DNA from: Methanobacterium sp.
GTDB lineage: Archaea; Methanobacteriota; Methanobacteria; Methanobacteriales; Methanobacteriaceae
Assembly (NCBI GenBank): GCA_003161815.1
Contig: PMNN01000100.1
Coordinates: 273-7,888, forward strand
Reading direction: 5' to 3'
Length of the DNA: 7,616 bases
In this document: in pieces, positions 6,687 to 7,616 of the stretch
How the letters are laid out: each line of letters begins with the position of its first letter
Numbering within the stretch: position 1 is the stretch's first letter
Notes under the pieces: model-generated
What the model was told of the DNA's origin: nothing
The model's database searches: none
What the model saw: only the letters and a program-made list of their open reading frames with translations
Program-made: the position numbers and the translations under genes

Positions 6687-6975
6687 ATTAATAAGTCAAA
6701 AGTATTTTATAAACGTCAACACATCATCTAACAATAGAGTATTGGTTTTTTGTAGACTCCATAAAATTTTTTTAGCTTATAGTATTACTGAGTATGGGTT
6801 TAGTGTTGAATAAAAAAATTTATGAAAATCGCTTGATTTCGTGTCTTGAATTATTGAATTATGGTTTGGTAATCCTTATTTATGATCGTTAAGTGTATCT
6901 TAGCGGCACATTAGGAATTTGTAAATGAGTGGTTTTATTATTGTAACTTATTAAAGTATTAATAATAGCAATAGC

Positions 6976-7003
6976 AAAAAAATTTAAAGTTATAAATTTT
7001 TTT
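6976..7003 (-). terminator. Perfect 11-bp A/T hairpin terminator
   Basis: AAAAAAATTTA (6976-6986) and TAAATTTTTTT (6993-7003) form a perfect 11-bp stem with a 6-nt loop. It starts five bases past the stop of the minus-strand gene and ends in T7 on that strand. Because it is symmetric it could work in both directions. Confidence 0.5.
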
Positions 7004-7007
7004 ATTT

Positions 7008-7616
7008 TTATCTCAAAAATAAGTCCTTCAAATTATCCGGTGAGTATAATAATTCAGCTTCATTTATAGCCTTAAAATCATCATCTTTGACATAATGGAG
7101 TGTTTTGTTAATTACTTGAAGAGTGGAATTTATTAATAAACTGGGTAAACTAACTCTAACTACACCGTATTGTCTTAAATCATTAACGGAGAATTTTTCA
7201 ATGTTATAGGGCATTCCAGCTGCAATACTTATGGGGCCTTTAACTTTTCTTGTAATTTGTTCAACTTCATCCTTAGTTTCCACATAGATTATAAATGCTA
7301 TATCCGCCCCTGCATTTAGATACTTATTAGCACGTTTTATGGCAATCTTTAGACCTTCACTTCTATTTTCGGCTGTTTTTAAGGCGTCTGTTCGACTGTT
7401 GATTATGAAATCAGGATTTTTTTCCATTTCAGCTGTTCCACTGCGGATATTATTTTTTGAATCATTAAATCATCATCCACCACTGATACAGTATTTTTAT
7501 CTCTGGGATTTGATCCTCTAAGTTAAGACCAGCTACTCCTGCATCCATAAATCTTTTCCCTGTTTCAGTTACTGCTTCAGGACCGCCATATCCATCTTCA
7601 GCATCCGCCATAATGG
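7008..7616 (-). pseudogene. Isocitrate lyase/PEP mutase family gene with two frameshifts, 5' end outside window
   Basis: Three consecutive minus-strand frames together give one protein. From the right edge: IMADAEDGYGGPEAV...AGVAGLNLEDQ (7614-7510), then NPRDKNTVSVVDDDLMIQKI up to AVEQ (about 7510-7433), then EMEKNPDFIINSRTDAL to the end (7430-7008). D-x-E-D-GYGG and LEDQ are the metal and substrate-binding strands of this TIM-barrel superfamily; PDFIINSRTDA and the later AGADIAF and RVSLPS also fit. Each join needs one missing base: CAAATCCC near 7509 (perhaps formerly CAAAATCCC) and CAGCT near 7433 (perhaps CAGGCT). The KKCGH catalytic loop of isocitrate and methylisocitrate lyases is not seen after LEDQ, so this is probably the uncharacterised PEP-mutase-like subgroup. 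Either a pseudogene or two sequencing errors; the last 139 codons alone form an intact frame from ATG 7427. Confidence 0.75.

Larger units (their letters stand above)
6658..7007. other. Gene-free AT-rich spacer of about 350 bases
   Basis: No supported gene on either strand. It holds the T8 terminator of the preceding gene, a T7 run (6767-6773), one chance-level 32-codon frame at 6794-6892 without a ribosome binding site, and the A/T hairpin next to the right-hand gene. The part from about 6720 to 6960 is less T-run-rich than the other spacers (for example CTTAGCGGCACATTAGG near 6898), so it may be decayed coding sequence or a small RNA, but I recognise neither. Confidence 0.6.

Noticed and set aside
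6794..6892. 32-codon open frame starting MGLVLNKKIYEN on the plus strand
   Set aside because: No ribosome binding site, no recognisable motif, and a length expected by chance in this sequence.
7339..7521. 60-codon plus-strand frame at the right end
   Set aside because: It is the complement of the frameshifted ICL/PEP mutase gene, whose protein similarity is clear on the minus strand.

Overview
The window most likely comes from a methanogenic archaeon of the order Methanobacteriales (Methanobacterium-like). The main reasons are a NifH-like reductase that fits CfbC of coenzyme F430 synthesis, several families that are mainly archaeal (DUF371, DUF123 GIY-YIG, DUF4013), GGTGA/GGAG-type ribosome binding sites, oligo-T terminators and strongly AT-rich spacers. 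The genus is an inference; the methanogen assignment rests mainly on cfbC.

Layout. 1-1308 (+): purF, the first enzyme of purine synthesis, cut by the window edge at its N-terminus and ended by a hairpin plus T9. 1441-2652 (+): a U32-family protein of the TrhP/YegQ type. 2775-4079 (+): a two-gene unit, a two-CBS-domain protein directly abutting cfbC (stop and start read TAAATG). 4216-5068: a DUF4013 membrane/zinc-ribbon gene that has been broken. Its C-terminal part lies on the minus strand, the piece that should precede it lies on the plus strand, and the first few codons are again on the minus strand. The plus-strand piece (4801-5038) is bounded by the 7-bp inverted repeat TACCACC/GGTGGTA, so this is a 238-bp inversion seen in the sequence. 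5079-5534 (-): a DUF123 GIY-YIG protein. 5663-6076 (+): a DUF371 protein. 6106-6188 (-): tRNA-Leu(GAG). 6364-6657 (+): a DUF167/YggU protein. 6658-7007: AT-rich and gene-free, ending in a perfect A/T hairpin. 7008-7616 (-): an isocitrate lyase/PEP mutase family gene with two frameshifts, cut by the right edge.

The genes are mostly housekeeping and do not form one pathway. The only tight unit is CBS-cfbC, which suggests nucleotide-sensing control near F430 synthesis. The most unusual element is the inverted segment inside the DUF4013 gene: a one-time rearrangement, an on/off switch, or an assembly/amplification artefact. I saw no CRISPR array, insertion sequence, phage or defence genes.
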